A stretch of DNA of 64,000 nucleotides. Source: G963674835 sp963674835. GTDB lineage: Bacteria > Planctomycetota > Planctomycetia > Pirellulales > Thermoguttaceae. This document shows positions 37,852-45,910 of the stretch, piece after piece. The notes under the pieces were generated by a model. It saw only the letters and a program-made list of their open reading frames with translations, did no database searches and was not told where the DNA came from. The stretch covers positions 3,596,001 through 3,660,000 of the forward strand of contig CAXXKC010000003.1 of the NCBI GenBank assembly GCA_963674835.2, read 5' to 3'. Position numbers and translations under genes: made by a program. Numbering within the stretch: position 1 is the stretch's first letter; the number at the start of each line of letters is the position of its first letter.

Positions 37852-38039
37852 AGAACTGGACGATTTGGTGTGCTGTGGGGGTTGCTGTCACGTTGGCTGC
37901 CGGTTGTGGAACCCGGCCGCCCTCAGAGCAACAGGACGCAGGGAAAGTCTCAGGTACGCCAACTCAGAAGACAATCGCGTTGGGCAGCAGTGCGAAGCTG
38001 GAGATGGTATTACTGAGTGTCGCAGAAGTAGTGAGTCCA

Positions 38040-38597
38040 TTAGAGCAGGAGTTTTGTGTGTTCGAGGAAACGGGGCAAGAGATTCTGATTGCGGCGGAGA
38101 GACGACAGGGAATGGGTGGTTTGTTGGCGGAGATGGTGGGCGTCGGTGGGCGCGAAGTTGGCTTGGCACCCGTGTTTGACGTAGCTCCACACGCCTTCCA
38201 CCGGATTCAACTCGGGACAGTAGGACGGCAAGGGTTCGAAGCGGAACCAAGACGGATGCTTGATCGCGAAATACTTGGCCGTCTTGAAATGGGCAGGGAG
38301 ATTGTCCCAGACGAGCACAAGCCGACGCCGAAAACGACGGTGCAGGCTACGCAGGAACGCGATCAGAAGCGACGTGTCGATGTTGCGGCCGTGCAACTGA
38401 AAAAAGAAGTCCATTCGTCGGCGAAGAGGCGAAATCGAAAAGGCTCCGATCGCCGAGAGTCGATCACGCCGGGCCGATTCGACCAAGATGGGCGTCCGCC
38501 CCGATGGTGCCCAGGTTCGACGGACGGTCGGCTGAAGCAGGAAGCCGGATTCGTCCAAAAACACTATCGGCCGACGCCAACGGGCCGCCCCTTTTTT
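38040..38597 (-). CDS. IS630-type transposase, second frame (DDE catalytic part)
   Basis: In the -1 frame relative to the first, this encodes the DDE domain: FLDESGF (first Asp), LVWDNLPAHF (second Asp) and ELNPVEGVWSYVKH (Glu). It has no convincing start of its own; the open frame extends upstream only as a shadow. Product of the frameshift would be about 340 residues in total, normal for the family. Confidence 0.88.
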   Translation of the reverse strand, partial: KKGAARWRRPIVFLDESGFLLQPTVRRTWAPSGRTPILVESARRDRLSAIGAFSISPLRRRMDFFFQLHGRNIDTSLLIAFLRSLHRRFRRRLVLVWDNLPAHFKTAKYFAIKHPSWFRFEPLPSYCPELNPVEGVWSYVKHGCQANFAPTDAHHLRQQTTHSLSSLRRNQNLLPRFLEHTKLLL

Positions 38598-39058
38598 ATC
38601 CGCGGCCACTCGACGTTTCGCCAACGCTCCAGTGCGTCGGGGTCTTGTTGTCGTGCTCGACGCTGCGGTTTTTGCAGTGTTAGGGTCAGTTGCCGGAGGA
38701 TCTTCAGCACATGATGGGGATGGTAGTCGACGTTGAATCTTTGGCGAATGACTTGAGCGACGCGTTTCCCGGTCCACAGATCGGACGAAAATCCGGCAGC
38801 CAGGGCGCCCTTGAGAAGGATGCGTGTGAGCGTTTTCAATCGTGCCTTGGGCAACTTGGGTGGTCGCCCGGTGGGCGACTTGGTCCGCAGGCCTTCGAGG
38901 CCTTGGCATTGGACAATCGCTTTCCATCGCCCAACCGACGAGGTCGCTACATTCAAAGCGCAAGCCACGTCGATGCTCTTGCTGCCGGCCAGAAGAAGCC
39001 GGCCGGCTGCGACACGCCGAGCTTCTTGCTCCGCCTTGGTTCCAAGTGTTCGTCCCAT
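38564..39058 (-). CDS. IS630-type transposase, first frame (DNA-binding part)
   Basis: The 164-residue product begins MGRTLGTKAEQEARRV and contains a helix-turn-helix (SIDVACALNVATSSVGRW) and a second winged-helix-like region (GKRVAQVIRQRFNVDYHPHH). It lacks the catalytic DDE residues, which lie in the overlapping -1 frame. The two frames overlap at an A-AAA-AAG heptamer (see 38591-38597), which would allow fusion by -1 frameshifting. Such two-frame transposases are known in IS630 and related families. Confidence 0.88.
   Translation of the reverse strand: MGRTLGTKAEQEARRVAAGRLLLAGSKSIDVACALNVATSSVGRWKAIVQCQGLEGLRTKSPTGRPPKLPKARLKTLTRILLKGALAAGFSSDLWTGKRVAQVIRQRFNVDYHPHHVLKILRQLTLTLQKPQRRARQQDPDALERWRNVEWPRIKKGRPVGVGR
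38591..38597 (-). promoter_or_regulatory. Slippery heptamer A-AAA-AAG for -1 frameshifting
   Basis: Reading the minus strand in the first transposase frame, the codons are ATA AAA AAG, giving the canonical A AAA AAG slippery site within CGGATAAAAAAGGGG. A one-base slip back places the ribosome in the DDE frame. Sequence is direct; frameshifting is inferred from the frame arrangement. Confidence 0.75.
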
Positions 39059-40041
39059 GCATACCCATACGAACCGACCTGTAAATCAGTTCACTACTTC
39101 TGCGACCGTCAATAGTTCCAGCGGGGTCTTTCGTCATGGGGGACAACAGCGGCCTCGATGACGAGAAGCCGGTCCACAAGGTGACGATCAGCAAGCCGTT
39201 CTATCTTGGGCGGCGCGAGATAACGGTTGCTCAGTTCCGCCGATTTGTCGAGGAGACAGGCTACACGACGGATGCAGAAAAGGGGACTGGTTTTCAGGGG
39301 GCCTTTGGCTGGAACCGCGACGCAATGGAATTCAAGATGAACGAGAAGTACTCCTGGAGAAACACGGGATTTCCACAGTCCGATACCCATCCGGTGGTGA
39401 ACGTGAGCTGGAATGATGCGATGGAGTTCTGCAAATGGTTGAGTCGTAAGGAGGGCAAGACTTGCCGTCTGCCCACTGAGGCGGAGTGGGAGTATGCGTG
39501 CCGAGCAGGCACGACAACAAGCTACGGCCACGGCAACGACCCCGAAGGATCAGCGAAAGTAGGGAACGTGGCGGACGCCGCATTCGAGGCGCAATTCCCC
39601 GAGTTGAAGGGCGTGATCAAGACCAATGATGGCTATGCCTATACATCGCCTGTTGGGAGCTTCTTGCCGAACCCATTTGGTTTGTGCGACATGCACGGAA
39701 ACGTTTGGGAGTGGTGTGCCGACTGGTACGATGTGGAATACTATGCCAAGTCGCCAACGAACGATCCAGGGGGACCTGCAACGGGCGAGGAGCGCGTGTA
39801 CCGTGGCGGCGGCTGGTTCAACTGCGCTAGGGGTTGCCGATCCGCAGGCCGCAGCGGGAGCGTCCCCGAGAACCGCAACCTGACTCTGGGCTTCCGCGTC
39901 TCAATGGCCGCCGAGTAACGGAGCGCCGAGCAGCGATTGAGCCTGAACTCAATGGTCCGTCTTGCGAGACTGAGGGGCGCGAGAAATCAATGGGAAGAAT
40001 TGTGCACTCCCGAGAGAAACGCCACGTGGAGGAGACAGTGT

Positions 40042-40446
40042 ATGAGACGGACTGACGCCGAATTCCTGGGAGCCAGTACTGGCGTCGGCGGCCTCTTTCA
40101 ACGGCAGCTATGGTTCCGCAGGCTCCGGTGGCTTGTCAGGCCAAGATCAGGGCAACCCACACGGGATGCGGCAATGCGCTGCAGAATTTGCACACCTGTA
40201 GTTGCGTCCGCGCCGCATCATTGCAGCACTCGGTACCTGATTTCGGACTTTGCACGGTGCCGCGGTTCTCACACAAAAGCTGCGCCCGTACTGGCTGGCT
40301 CACTATGGAGTTGCCCATTATCCGAATGGCGACTGGGGGCCCTATGCCCCCGCGTCGGTCAAGTCGCCGGACCTGCCGGGCGAATGAACCAAGTTCTCTT
40401 GGGGGCAGCGCGAGAGAACGGTATACTGCTAGCCCGCTTCCCATAA
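40042..40446 (+). pseudogene. Decayed methyltransferase paralogue
   Basis: Following GGAGGAG, the ATG at 40042 starts MRRTDAEFLGASTGVGG then LFQRQLWFRRLRWL. The methyltransferase at 20453-21037 starts MRLTDSEFRGMNTGIRR then FFQRRLEYPVFRWL, so about half the residues match over 31 positions. Beyond that the resemblance ends and the SAM-binding motif is missing in this frame. A GCG in another frame may be a shifted remnant. The remaining frame to 40446 is probably not a functional protein. Confidence 0.6.
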
Positions 40447-40462
40447 CCAAGGAGAACTCGTC

Positions 40463-41542
40463 ATGCGACCAGGCAACCGCCGCCAATTCCTATGGGCGGC
40501 CATCGGTATGGGAGGTTCGCTCGGTTGGGCGATGCTCTTGAGCGGGCGCAACGGCAGCGATCCCAGATCGGCTGCCAAGATCCCGGCCGGCTCCGATACT
40601 CACGCGGTGCGTAAGACCACCTGGGCCATGGGCGCCGACGTGTCGATCACCGTGCTGGCCAATAAGGCGGAAGCTGCCGAACGGGCCATCGATTCGGCTC
40701 TGGCGGAACTGCAGGTGATTGACCGGCTTATGAGCCTCTATCGGTCGGACAGCCAGCTCTGCCAGTTGAACCGTCAGGGCGTGGTCCGCAAACCACATCC
40801 CTATCTGGTGGACATCTTGCGGCAGTCCGTAGCGATGTCGCAACGGACCCGTGGTGCGTTCGACGTCACAGTCCAGCCCCTCTGGGCGCTGTATGCCGAG
40901 GCGGCCAGGTCTGGCGATCTGCCGACGCCAGCCGCCATTGAGGCGACGCGCAACCGCGTGGACTGGCGGCGTGTTCAGATCTCTGACAGTGAGATCCGAT
41001 TGACGGCTCCCGATATGGCGGTAACCCTTAACGGCATCGCCCAAGGCTTTGCGGCTGACCGCGTCGTGGAGGCCTTGCGACGTCAGGGTATTCGGCATGC
41101 CTTGGTAGATACCGGTGAGATCGCAGCCTTGGGCCACAAGGATCGCGAAAAACCGTGGATGGCCGGCATCCAGCATCCTCGTTGCCAGGACGCCTATCTG
41201 ACACTGGCTTGCCTGAGAGGCCGCTGCCTCTCGACCTCTGGAGATTACGCCACCACGTTCAGTCCCGATCGCACCTATCATCACTTGCTCGATCCTCGCA
41301 CGGGAAAGTCCCCCCAGCCGCTGGCCAGTGTTTCAGTCGTTGCATCGTCTGCGTTGCAGGCGGACGCGATGTCGACAGCCGTGTTCCTTCTCGGCCCCGA
41401 GCAGGGCCTGGAACTCGTCCGTGCGACTGGCGGTGCCGATGCGCTGCTGGTGCTTAAGGACGGCAGAACGTTGAGTACCGCGGGATTCCCCGAAGGTAAT
41501 CTCCAGGACGAATCGATTCCGCAGGAGGAGCAAGCCACATGA
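40463..41542 (+). CDS. apbE: FAD:protein FMN transferase
   Basis: A 359-residue ApbE-family enzyme. It has an N-terminal export signal with RRQFLWAAIGMGGSLGW, resembling Tat or lipoprotein types. Family landmarks: VTVQPLW, LNGIAQGFAADRVVEAL, LVDTGEIAALG and STSGDYATTF with LLDPRTGKSPQP, including the Mg-binding Thr/Asp region. It transfers FMN from FAD onto a Thr of a target protein outside the cytoplasm. The target is probably the next gene's FMN-binding protein, whose start overlaps this stop (ATGA at 41539). Good AAGGAG site. Confidence 0.95.
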   Translation: MRPGNRRQFLWAAIGMGGSLGWAMLLSGRNGSDPRSAAKIPAGSDTHAVRKTTWAMGADVSITVLANKAEAAERAIDSALAELQVIDRLMSLYRSDSQLCQLNRQGVVRKPHPYLVDILRQSVAMSQRTRGAFDVTVQPLWALYAEAARSGDLPTPAAIEATRNRVDWRRVQISDSEIRLTAPDMAVTLNGIAQGFAADRVVEALRRQGIRHALVDTGEIAALGHKDREKPWMAGIQHPRCQDAYLTLACLRGRCLSTSGDYATTFSPDRTYHHLLDPRTGKSPQPLASVSVVASSALQADAMSTAVFLLGPEQGLELVRATGGADALLVLKDGRTLSTAGFPEGNLQDESIPQEEQAT

Positions 41543-42822
41543 GACCATTCTTCTTCCTAAGCCCGTTGCCCTTCCTGATCCTTCTCGTGCTGACTGTACC
41601 CTTGGCGCGGGCAGACGTTGTGGAACTCGTCGACGGCAACAAGATCGAAGGCCAAGTGATTGCCAAGGATTCCGAATCGATCACCGTCCAAATGACCGTC
41701 AACGGGCGAACGTTCACGCGCCGATGGACTCTCGACAAGGTCCGCGCAGTGACGGCCGGCGATCGCACGGAAGCGTCCCCGAACGGACCGGCAATCACAC
41801 CGGCTCCACCTCACGCCAATCAAGAACGCAGCCGCGAAGAGGTGAAGGCACTGATCGATGGCCAGGGGCGCAAGAAACCCGACTGGTGGGACTCCGTGGC
41901 GCTGAACTACCCGCGCACCCTCGATCTGACATGGTCAGATCCACCGGCTCGTCAGTGGGACAATCAGCGTTACGTCGGTCAGTACATTTGGGACATTATC
42001 AATCCCAACCCTGGCAAATGGCGTGATGGCATCCGCCTAGTGCATCACCTGCTCGGCTTGCACAAGGACAATCCGGGATTGCGTCGGCGCGCCATGAACG
42101 AACTTGGGCGGATGTACTTCGATTTCTACCACGACTACGCTCGTGCGGCTTTCTGGTGGCAGAACGCCGAGATCGATGACCAGGATTCCTACCGTACGGG
42201 CGTCCAACTGGCCGAGTGCTATTGGCGTCTCGGCAGTAAGCCGATGGCCCTGGAGTTGCTCGACAAGCTGCCGCCCCAGTTCTCGATGATCAAAGCGTGG
42301 GCGCAGATGGGAGAGTTGGAGCGGGCCCTGTCTCTCGCAGAGGCCAACGCGAGCGGCCCCTCCGCCGATGTGGCACTCATCTACGCCGGTGACGCCTGCC
42401 GCGTCGCTGGTAAGGACCAACAGGCACTGGAGTACTACCAAAAAGTGCTCCAGTTGCAGCCCTCCGGCCGCGCCCGCAATCGCATCCTGGCTAACCAACA
42501 GCGTGCCAAGGCCAGCAGTGAGGCGGTCCGCCTGTTTGCCAGCCTCGATCTGAAACGCATCCCCGACGGCACCTACCGGGGAAGCAGTCTGGGGTATCAG
42601 GATCAGCTTTGGGTGGAGGTCACCGTCCGAAGCTCACGGATCGAGTCGGTCAACGTGATTCAGCATCAGGAGAAGCAGTTCTTCAATGCCATGACGGAAA
42701 CGCCGCAAAAGATCATTGCCAAGCAAAGCGTCCAGGGTATCGACGCCACCAGCGGTGCCACCCTGACCTCGCAGGCCATCATCCAGGCGACGGCGAAGGC
42801 GTTGGCCAGTGGCGTGAAGTAG
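41539..42822 (+). CDS. Exported FMN-binding-domain protein with TPR-like middle
   Basis: A 427-residue protein. Signal peptide at 1-28 (FFFLSPLPFLILLVLTVPLARA). A short domain with VVELVDGNKIEGQV follows, and the middle contains helical repeat pairs with TPR character (ALEYYQKVLQLQPSG). The last about 90 residues are an FMN_bind domain ending in the covalent flavinylation motif SGATLTSQ; Thr408 should carry FMN added by ApbE. The protein probably shuttles electrons between the membrane polyferredoxin encoded next and an unknown partner. The fused TPR part may mediate that partnership. Confidence 0.9.
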   Translation: MRPFFFLSPLPFLILLVLTVPLARADVVELVDGNKIEGQVIAKDSESITVQMTVNGRTFTRRWTLDKVRAVTAGDRTEASPNGPAITPAPPHANQERSREEVKALIDGQGRKKPDWWDSVALNYPRTLDLTWSDPPARQWDNQRYVGQYIWDIINPNPGKWRDGIRLVHHLLGLHKDNPGLRRRAMNELGRMYFDFYHDYARAAFWWQNAEIDDQDSYRTGVQLAECYWRLGSKPMALELLDKLPPQFSMIKAWAQMGELERALSLAEANASGPSADVALIYAGDACRVAGKDQQALEYYQKVLQLQPSGRARNRILANQQRAKASSEAVRLFASLDLKRIPDGTYRGSSLGYQDQLWVEVTVRSSRIESVNVIQHQEKQFFNAMTETPQKIIAKQSVQGIDATSGATLTSQAIIQATAKALASGVK

Positions 42823-42831
42823 GACGCGCTC

Positions 42832-44955
42832 ATGGCATTGCGATTGCACTGGTTCCTCCCCTCGCGACCGAAGATGTCCGGCAATGCTCGGCCACCCCGG
42901 CCGCCCAGCCGGGCTCGGCGACTGCTCGAACGCCTCGGGCCGACTTGGGCCGCTTCTCCGGTGCGTCGGAGCGTCCAAGTCGTATGCCTGGTCCTCTTTC
43001 TGTTGTTGTTTTTCTACATCTGCTGGCCGTACAGCGCTCAGCCATCGGCCCGGTCGGCTGGATGGGCGCCCGTGAACGTCGATACGGTTACGGGTGAAGT
43101 AGACGTTTCCACAGAGGTTCTTCCCTCGGAGCCTGCGGTATCAGGTGACGTATGGTATGTCGTCGACGACAGCAGGCAGCCCCCGAAGCTACTGGGAGCC
43201 TTTCGCGTCGTCCGTTCTTCGGGCAGCCAGTGGACGCTCGCTCCGACCAACCCGATGGGGCCCGACGCGTTAAGCCAGTTGTCAACGAGTTTTGGGCCCT
43301 GGTCACTTCATGCGAATCCTCCCGACCGTTGGCCTTCCCACTATGCCGACGACCTGTCGGCCAAGCAGAGAATACCCGCCGCCACCTTTCTTGCGTTCGA
43401 TCCGCTGGTCAGCCTCTCCACAGCGTTGGCTACCCGCAGGTGGGTCTGGTCGCTAGGCTGGGCCGCCGTAGTGCTCTTGGTGTGCCTGGTGATTCCTCGC
43501 GGATTCTGCGGGTATGTTTGCCCGTTGGGCACATTAATTGATCTGTTCGACTGGGCGGTGGGCCGGCGAGTTAGCCGGTTTCGTGTGGCACGCGCGGACT
43601 GGTGGTCGCGAGTGAAGTACGTGTTGCTGGCCGCGGTGCTGGCCGGATCACTCGGCGGGGTGCTGCTGACAGGATTCGTGGCAGCTATCCCGGTCCTCAC
43701 GCGAGGCATGGCCTTCCTCTTGGCTCCCCTGCAAACCGGACTGCTGCGAGGTTGGCAGGAGGTGCCACCACTAGAGCCTGGCCAGTACGTGTCGATCGGT
43801 CTGTTCTTCGGGGTGTTCGCCCTCGGCCTGCTAGGACCACGGTTCTGGTGCCGCTTTCTATGTCCCACTGGTGCGGTCTTCTCGCTTGGCAATCTGTTGC
43901 GACTACACGAGCGTCAGGTGTCCCCTGCATGCGCTGGTTGCAGTCGTTGCGTTGCCGCGTGCCCGTTTGACGCCGTCCAGCCAGACTTTACCACGCAAAG
44001 CGCTGACTGTGCTTTCTGCCAGACCTGCGGCGGTCTTTGTCCCGCAAACGCGATCACCTTTCGACCGCGGTGGCCAGTCGACGCACAGGATGCCTCCGGT
44101 ACGGGGTCGTCCCATTCCACTGCTTCTCAGGGCCGATCGGCCGCCAGATCGTCGTTGAGGCATCCAGCACTCGACCGGCGAGGCTTCTTGGCTGCCGGAA
44201 TCGGTGCAGCGGCAGGATGGCTCGGCAGTGTCGGGATGGATTCCGCGGACGCGGTTGAGGTCGGTAATTCGCAAAGCAGCAAATCACCTCTTCGCCCGCC
44301 CGGGAGCATCCCTGAGGACGACTTCGTGCGACAGTGCGTACGCTGTGGCGAATGCCTGCGGGTTTGCCCCAACGGAGTCCTAAGACCTCTGGGACTTGAA
44401 TACGGCCTAACGGGGCTATGGACCCCGCGGGTCGCTGCTGACCGTTCTGGGTGCCAAGCCAGTTGTAACCGCTGCGGCCAGGTTTGTCCGACGGGTGCGA
44501 TTCGCGCCTTGCCGCTCGAGGAGAAGCGATTCGTTCGGATAGGACGAGCGGTGGTCGACCCAACGTTGTGCCTGCCTTATGTCGGCCGATCTGAATGCCA
44601 GTGGTGTGTTCAGGAATGTGCGAGGACCGGCCACAAGGCCCTTGAGTTCGTTCGCATCGGCACCGAAACGGACGCCGCCGGGACGCCGATTGCCGACACG
44701 GGCTTTCTCGCACCGGTCGTACAACCGGAGAAGTGCGTCGGCTGTGGAATGTGCGAGGCCATTTGCCACGCCATGAACGTGCGGCGAAACCCGTTGCTGA
44801 CGGAATCGGCTATCCACGTCGAGGGCGGTGAGGGAAAGGAAGATCGACTTCGCACTGGTTCGTATCGAGCCCTTCGTGAGGCAGAAGAGGCGGCAGGGAA
44901 TACATCCCGGCCCGATCCGACTGGGGACACGTATCTCCCGGATTTTCTCAAGTGA
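42832..44955 (+). CDS. NapH-NapG-like fused membrane polyferredoxin
   Basis: A 707-residue protein. Residues about 45-65, 205-225, 260-285 and 320-340 are membrane segments, with CxxxCPLGT and FLCPTGA cysteine motifs typical of NapH/NosR C-terminal regions. Then come 4Fe-4S clusters: CAGCSRCVAACP (near 367) and CAFCQTCGGLCP. At about residue 450 an RRGFLAAGIGAAAGWLG stretch looks like an internal Tat signal or a membrane helix. The second half is NapG-like with CVRCGECLRVCP, CNRCGQVCP and CVGCGMCEAIC. Probably moves electrons across the membrane to the flavinylated partner. Ten bases after the FMN protein gene. Confidence 0.9.
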   Translation: MALRLHWFLPSRPKMSGNARPPRPPSRARRLLERLGPTWAASPVRRSVQVVCLVLFLLLFFYICWPYSAQPSARSAGWAPVNVDTVTGEVDVSTEVLPSEPAVSGDVWYVVDDSRQPPKLLGAFRVVRSSGSQWTLAPTNPMGPDALSQLSTSFGPWSLHANPPDRWPSHYADDLSAKQRIPAATFLAFDPLVSLSTALATRRWVWSLGWAAVVLLVCLVIPRGFCGYVCPLGTLIDLFDWAVGRRVSRFRVARADWWSRVKYVLLAAVLAGSLGGVLLTGFVAAIPVLTRGMAFLLAPLQTGLLRGWQEVPPLEPGQYVSIGLFFGVFALGLLGPRFWCRFLCPTGAVFSLGNLLRLHERQVSPACAGCSRCVAACPFDAVQPDFTTQSADCAFCQTCGGLCPANAITFRPRWPVDAQDASGTGSSHSTASQGRSAARSSLRHPALDRRGFLAAGIGAAAGWLGSVGMDSADAVEVGNSQSSKSPLRPPGSIPEDDFVRQCVRCGECLRVCPNGVLRPLGLEYGLTGLWTPRVAADRSGCQASCNRCGQVCPTGAIRALPLEEKRFVRIGRAVVDPTLCLPYVGRSECQWCVQECARTGHKALEFVRIGTETDAAGTPIADTGFLAPVVQPEKCVGCGMCEAICHAMNVRRNPLLTESAIHVEGGEGKEDRLRTGSYRALREAEEAAGNTSRPDPTGDTYLPDFLK

Positions 44956-45097
44956 ATGTCCCTGCCGCCATTTACGCGGCCCGAGCCCGCGTACTCGTCA
45001 ACCCGAAGATCTCCGCTACCGCTCAGTGAAGCACCGAGGATTCTCTGCGAATGAGAAGCCGAGCGGTCGCGAGTTTCATTCACATGGACGGCACAGT

Positions 45098-45361
45098 CTG
45101 AACGTTGAGGAAGACCGCCGATTCAAACGGCGGGCATTGACCGACGAAGAGGCTCAGCGACTGATTGACGCGGCATTCCACATCACGCGCGATTTTCGCC
45201 GTCTCAGCGGTAGGGACCGTTCGGCGATGTACACGCTCGCCCAGCGGACCGGCTTGCGCCGAAAGGAACTCCGGAGCCTAACGCCAAGCTCCGTGCGACC
45301 GAAAGCGAGGCCTATAATCCGCCGCTGCCAACGCAATGCCAATGCCAAAGAAAGGGGGTAA
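45098..45361 (+). pseudogene. Tyrosine recombinase (integrase) relic
   Basis: The frame encodes LNVEEDRRFKRRALTDEE, then AAFHITRDFRRLSGRDRSAMY and LAQRTGLRRKELRSLTPSSV, which fits the central catalytic region of phage-type integrases, including the first Arg (RRKEL). It stops before the HxxR and Tyr motifs, and its N-terminal core-binding part is missing. It stands just before a tRNA-Ser fragment, the expected attachment site. Confidence 0.8.
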
Positions 45362-45475
45362 ATGCCCCTTTCGACCAGTTGCACTCATGCCTCGTATGCG
45401 GTAGGGTGTGGCGGGCGGTGGGGGTTGTCAACACTTTCATCAACACCCCCACCTCAGAAGCCCCAAGAAGCAGCG

Positions 45476-45510
45476 AAGGGGCTCCGGAGTGATTTTCCGG
45501 AACCCCTTTT
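45476..45510. terminator. Intrinsic terminator
   Basis: AAGGGGCTCCGGA (45476-45488) pairs with TCCGGAACCCCTT (45496-45508), one mismatch in the stem, a seven-base loop and a TTTT end on the plus strand. The A residues at the other side would also allow termination of minus-strand transcripts. It closes the integrase relic and lies next to the tRNA fragment. Confidence 0.8.
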
Positions 45511-45530
45511 GCTACGGGATCTTATAGAGG

Positions 45531-45583
45531 CGGAGGGCAAGGGATTCGAACCCTCAACCGGTTTCCCGGCACCTGATTTCGAG
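45531..45583 (-). other. tRNA-Ser(CGA) 3' fragment, attachment site
   Basis: On the minus strand the sequence reads from the anticodon loop (CTCGAAA, anticodon CGA at 45579-45581) through a long variable arm and the T arm GAGGGTTCGAATCCCTT to the acceptor strand GCCCTCCG. The 5' half (acceptor 5' strand, D arm, anticodon 5' stem) is absent, so it is not a working tRNA. This is what remains where an element integrated into the tRNA at its anticodon loop. The plus-strand reading frame GKGFEPST is a by-product. Confidence 0.85.
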
Positions 45584-45910
45584 TCTGTAGGAAATCGCGA
45601 AATACCCGAGAAAAACGGGCCTTCTGCGTTTGGGGCAGCAGTTGGGGCAGCAGCAGAACCTGAAAAGGCTGCAATTGACCGCGACTTGGCGGCTCTCATC
45701 GACGCATGGCCCACGCTCCCCGATCCGGTCAAGGTGGGCATCGTGGCGATGGTCAACGCGGCTCGCGGGACAATAAGGTGAAAATCACTCCAGTGACGAG
45801 CGGTAACGGTAACACAAATCAGTCTTGCTGGGAAGAAACCGTATTTGTGTCACCGCGGGTATCCTTCTGGGAACAACTGGCGAGATGGCATGGCTACACT
45901 CCGGGCCTAA
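45584..45910. other. Region between attachment site and IS, no supported gene
   Basis: A frame runs through here (from before the tRNA fragment) with PEKAAIDRDLAALIDAWPTLP and VKVGIVAMVNAARG, which looks like coding sequence of integrase-linked planctomycete proteins, but it has no clear start or domain. CTAA at 45907-45910 is the target duplication of the next element. Confidence 0.4.

Larger units (their letters stand above)
38013..39112 (-). mobile_element. IS630-type insertion sequence with TA target duplication
   Basis: A 1,100-base element. Left end CTGAGTGTCGCAGAAGTAGT and the reverse complement of the right end TTGACGGTCGCAGAAGTAGT match at most positions. TA occurs at both junctions (38011-38012 and 39113-39114), as expected for IS630/Tc1-type transposition. 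Two overlapping minus-strand frames encode the transposase. Confidence 0.92.
37848..39918 (+). pseudogene. SUMF1-domain lipoprotein gene interrupted by an IS630-type element
   Basis: The 5' part (37848-38012) encodes a lipoprotein signal (MKNWTIWCAVGVAVTLAAGCG, lipobox Cys) and KLEMVL. After the element, 39115-39918 continues VPAGSFVMGDNSGLDDEKP, the usual SUMF1 start. Excising the IS plus one TA leaves a continuous frame of 322 residues (969 bases). The sulfatase-modifying-like domain includes RLPTEAEWEYACRAG and GNVWEWCADW. The motif near the end is RGGGWFNCARGCRSA, which does not match the two-Cys site of true formylglycine-generating enzymes (C-x4-C), so a binding or other role is more likely. 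Coupled by overlap to the AlgJ-like gene; now probably inactive. Confidence 0.92.

Noticed and set aside
40250..40390. Open stretch ending LRPYWLAHYG...LPGE that reads like a protein C-terminus
   Set aside because: Too short, no start or family, preceded by a stop; possibly decayed coding DNA but not supportable.
45531..45583. Functional tRNA-Ser gene
   Set aside because: The 5' half including D arm is missing; only an attachment fragment remains.
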